From: Chloroflexota bacterium
GTDB taxonomy: Bacteria > Chloroflexota > Anaerolineae > UBA4142 > SHND01
Direction: 5' to 3'
Length of the DNA: 49,145 nt
Assembly (NCBI GenBank): GCA_016209205.1
Contig: JACQWQ010000006.1
Span: 1 to 49,145, forward strand
Shown here: piece by piece, positions 47,868 to 49,145 of the stretch
Numbering within the stretch: position 1 is the first letter of the stretch
Layout of the letters: each line of letters opens with the position of its first letter
Notes under the pieces: generated by a model
The model's input: only the letters and a program-made list of their open reading frames with translations
Database searches by the model: none
Told to the model about the DNA's origin: nothing
Made by a program: the position numbers and the translations under genes

Positions 47868-48167
47868 TCAAGTTATTGTTGGACGAATCCTTAGACTTTC
47901 CGCAAGCTTGTGATCGCGCTCGATGTCGCGCTGGATCTCTTGCCGGTGATCGAAATAATATGCGAGCGCAGCATGTACCTCCCCCAAAGTCAACCCAAAT
48001 TGGTCCGCCATCTCATCAGGCGTCATCCCCATGCTTTCGTACCACACGGCAACGTCTTGTACGCGAATTCGATGCCCCGCGATTCGCGGTCGTCCATGCG
48101 CGACACCGGGCGTCGCAACAATATGTGCCTGTACACTGTCCAGCAATTTAATATTTCGCGCTGCCAT
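47868..48167 (-). CDS. DUF433 antitoxin
   Basis: 99 residues from MAARNIKLL. The text AHIVATPGVAHGRPRIAGHRIRVQDVAVWYESMGMTPDEMADQFGLTLGEVHAALAYYFDHR is a standard DUF433 protein, a winged-helix-type antitoxin normally paired with a DUF5615 toxin. The toxin gene follows on the same strand after a 144-base gap, longer than usual. Longer frames in phase translate repeat DNA and mdh antisense and are rejected. Confidence 0.88.
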   Translation of the reverse strand: MAARNIKLLDSVQAHIVATPGVAHGRPRIAGHRIRVQDVAVWYESMGMTPDEMADQFGLTLGEVHAALAYYFDHRQEIQRDIERDHKLAESLRIRPTIT

Positions 48168-48229
48168 AACACATCTATAGAGATAGAGACTAGAGATTTC
48201 CCCAATCTCTAATCTCCAATCTCCAATTT

Positions 48230-48963
48230 CTAAATCCCCATCACCTTTAACACTTCGCGCACCGCCGCCGCCGATTTGTGCAAGTCCGCCAACTCGCTCG
48301 CGCTCAATTTCCACTCGACGATTTTTTCGACGCCTTGCGCGCCGAGTTGGACGGGCACGCCTGCGAAAACGCCGTCCATGCCGTACTCGCCTTGAAGCAG
48401 AACGGTGCAAGGAATAATCTTTTTCTTGTCGTAAACGATCGCGTCGGTCATTTCCGCGAGCGCGGCGCTGGGCGCATAAAACGCGGAACCGGTTTTCAAG
48501 AATTTCACAATTTCCGCGCCGCCATCGCGTGTGCGCTGCACGATTTCCGCGAGGCGTTCAGGCGCAATCAATTCGGTGACGGGAATACCCGCGACGGTGG
48601 TGGCAAGATGGATTTGGGAGCGTACGTCTTGATGGCTTCCGCCCAACCGTGCATGATTTTCTGATTCGTCGTCACCAAATCATCGCGGCTCATGTTCGGT
48701 TTGCGCGCAATGCCCGCCGTCATAATGACAATGTCCGACCCCGCGAGCGCTTCGTACCCCGCGCCCTCTTTCACCGTGACGCCGGTGACATTGGAATCGA
48801 AACCGAGAATCGGACCCGATTGTAACAGGTCGAGCGCCTCACCTTCGGCGAGTCCTTCGATCACGTCAAACAAAACAATATCGGCATAATTGCGTTCGGC
48901 AAGCCGCTGCGCGGTCGTCGCGCCCGTCTTGCCCGCGCCGATCACAGAAATTTTGCGTCGCAT
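48230..48963 (-). pseudogene. mdh: Malate dehydrogenase with internal deletion and frameshift
   Basis: The N-terminal 118 or so residues are normal: RRKISVIGAGKTGATTAQRLAER (NAD-binding GxGxxG), DLLQSGPILGFDSNVTG, ITAGIARKPNMSRDD. After KTYAPKSI the frame jumps and resumes in another phase at TTVAGIPVTELI, ending VREVLKVMGI. About 65 residues are missing compared with standard 310-residue enzymes, including the substrate-binding Arg of the AGVLDSAR segment and the catalytic His of GGHGDTMV. As read, the enzyme cannot work. Either a true deletion or an assembly error; malate dehydrogenase is normally a core enzyme. Confidence 0.88.
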
Positions 48964-48982
48964 TGTATGCTCCGTAATGGAT

Positions 48983-49145
48983 TCAGGTTGTGCGGGAATC
49001 ACTACCCGCCAAAAGGTTTGCTACGGACAAGTCTTCGTCCAGCTCCTCCCAGTGCAAGCTGCTACCGCCGCCGCCAATTTCATATCGCGCGCGCTGCGCC
49101 GGCGTCGCCTCGTGCAGCAAGGGAAACCACAAAATCGGCACACTA
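48983..49145 (-). CDS. DUF2442 protein, cut by the window edge
   Basis: The last 53 or so residues, PILWFPLLHEATPAQRARYEI and HWEELDEDLSVANLLAG, are a DUF2442 C-terminus. It ends 19 bases upstream of the mdh start and continues beyond the window. Third copy of this family in 6 kb. Confidence 0.82.
   Translation of the reverse strand, partial: SVPILWFPLLHEATPAQRARYEIGGGGSSLHWEELDEDLSVANLLAGSDSRTT

Overview
The window reads as one contig of a moderately GC-rich, monoderm-type bacterium. I favour a Chloroflexota (Anaerolineae-like) metagenome-derived genome. The reasons are the mix of cobalamin-binding radical SAM proteins, a sortase beside MurJ, lipoproteins with Thr/Pro/Ala linkers, a split active/inactive M16 peptidase pair, a TtuA/TtuB-type tRNA thiolation pair, many small toxin-antitoxin modules and an unusually dense load of short palindromic repeats. 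This placement is inference; no rRNA or other phylogenetic marker is present.

Layout. 1-8.5 kb: a 96-bp tandem repeat array, a GxxExxY protein, a small zinc ribbon protein, a membrane protein, a GlcF-like Fe-S oxidoreductase, an MBL-fold hydrolase, a nucleotidyltransferase, a B12-type radical SAM protein, an antitoxin with a VapC toxin broken by a stop codon, and an AlkD-like protein. 8.5-26.7 kb: one long co-directional block, mostly cell-surface polysaccharide biology: radical SAM proteins, five methyltransferases, a Nudix hydrolase, a GT87-like protein, a Wzx-like flippase, a GT4, an O-antigen-ligase-like polymerase/ligase, a processive GT2 and a lipoprotein glycoside hydrolase resembling the PslG type. 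A REP-associated tyrosine transposase with its own palindromic repeats sits inside this block at 12.96-14.0 kb.

26.7-35.9 kb: a membrane-anchored regulatory-fold protein, a DUF3800 protein with a candidate small RNA antisense to its end, an ABC-2 exporter flanked by inverted copies of a small palindromic element, tRNA-Val(CAC), a membrane histidine kinase, a membrane protein and a sortase. 36-41.4 kb (mostly minus strand): MurJ, a MazEF-like pair with a HicB-like protein, a TtuA-like enzyme with its ubiquitin-like sulfur carrier, and secreted proteins. 41.6-49.1 kb (minus strand): NAD-type isocitrate dehydrogenase, a beta-helix membrane protein, two M16 peptidases interleaved with DUF4160/DUF2442 cassettes, a DUF433/DUF5615 module with a frameshifted toxin, and a malate dehydrogenase gene that has lost its catalytic middle.

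The outstanding feature is repeat biology. At least six separate families of short palindromic or short-period repeats occupy nearly every intergenic gap, overlap start and stop codons, and in two genes are translated in frame. Several genes are broken or altered at such sites: vapC, the DUF5615 toxin, mdh, a DUF4160 remnant, and the tail of the TtuB-like carrier.
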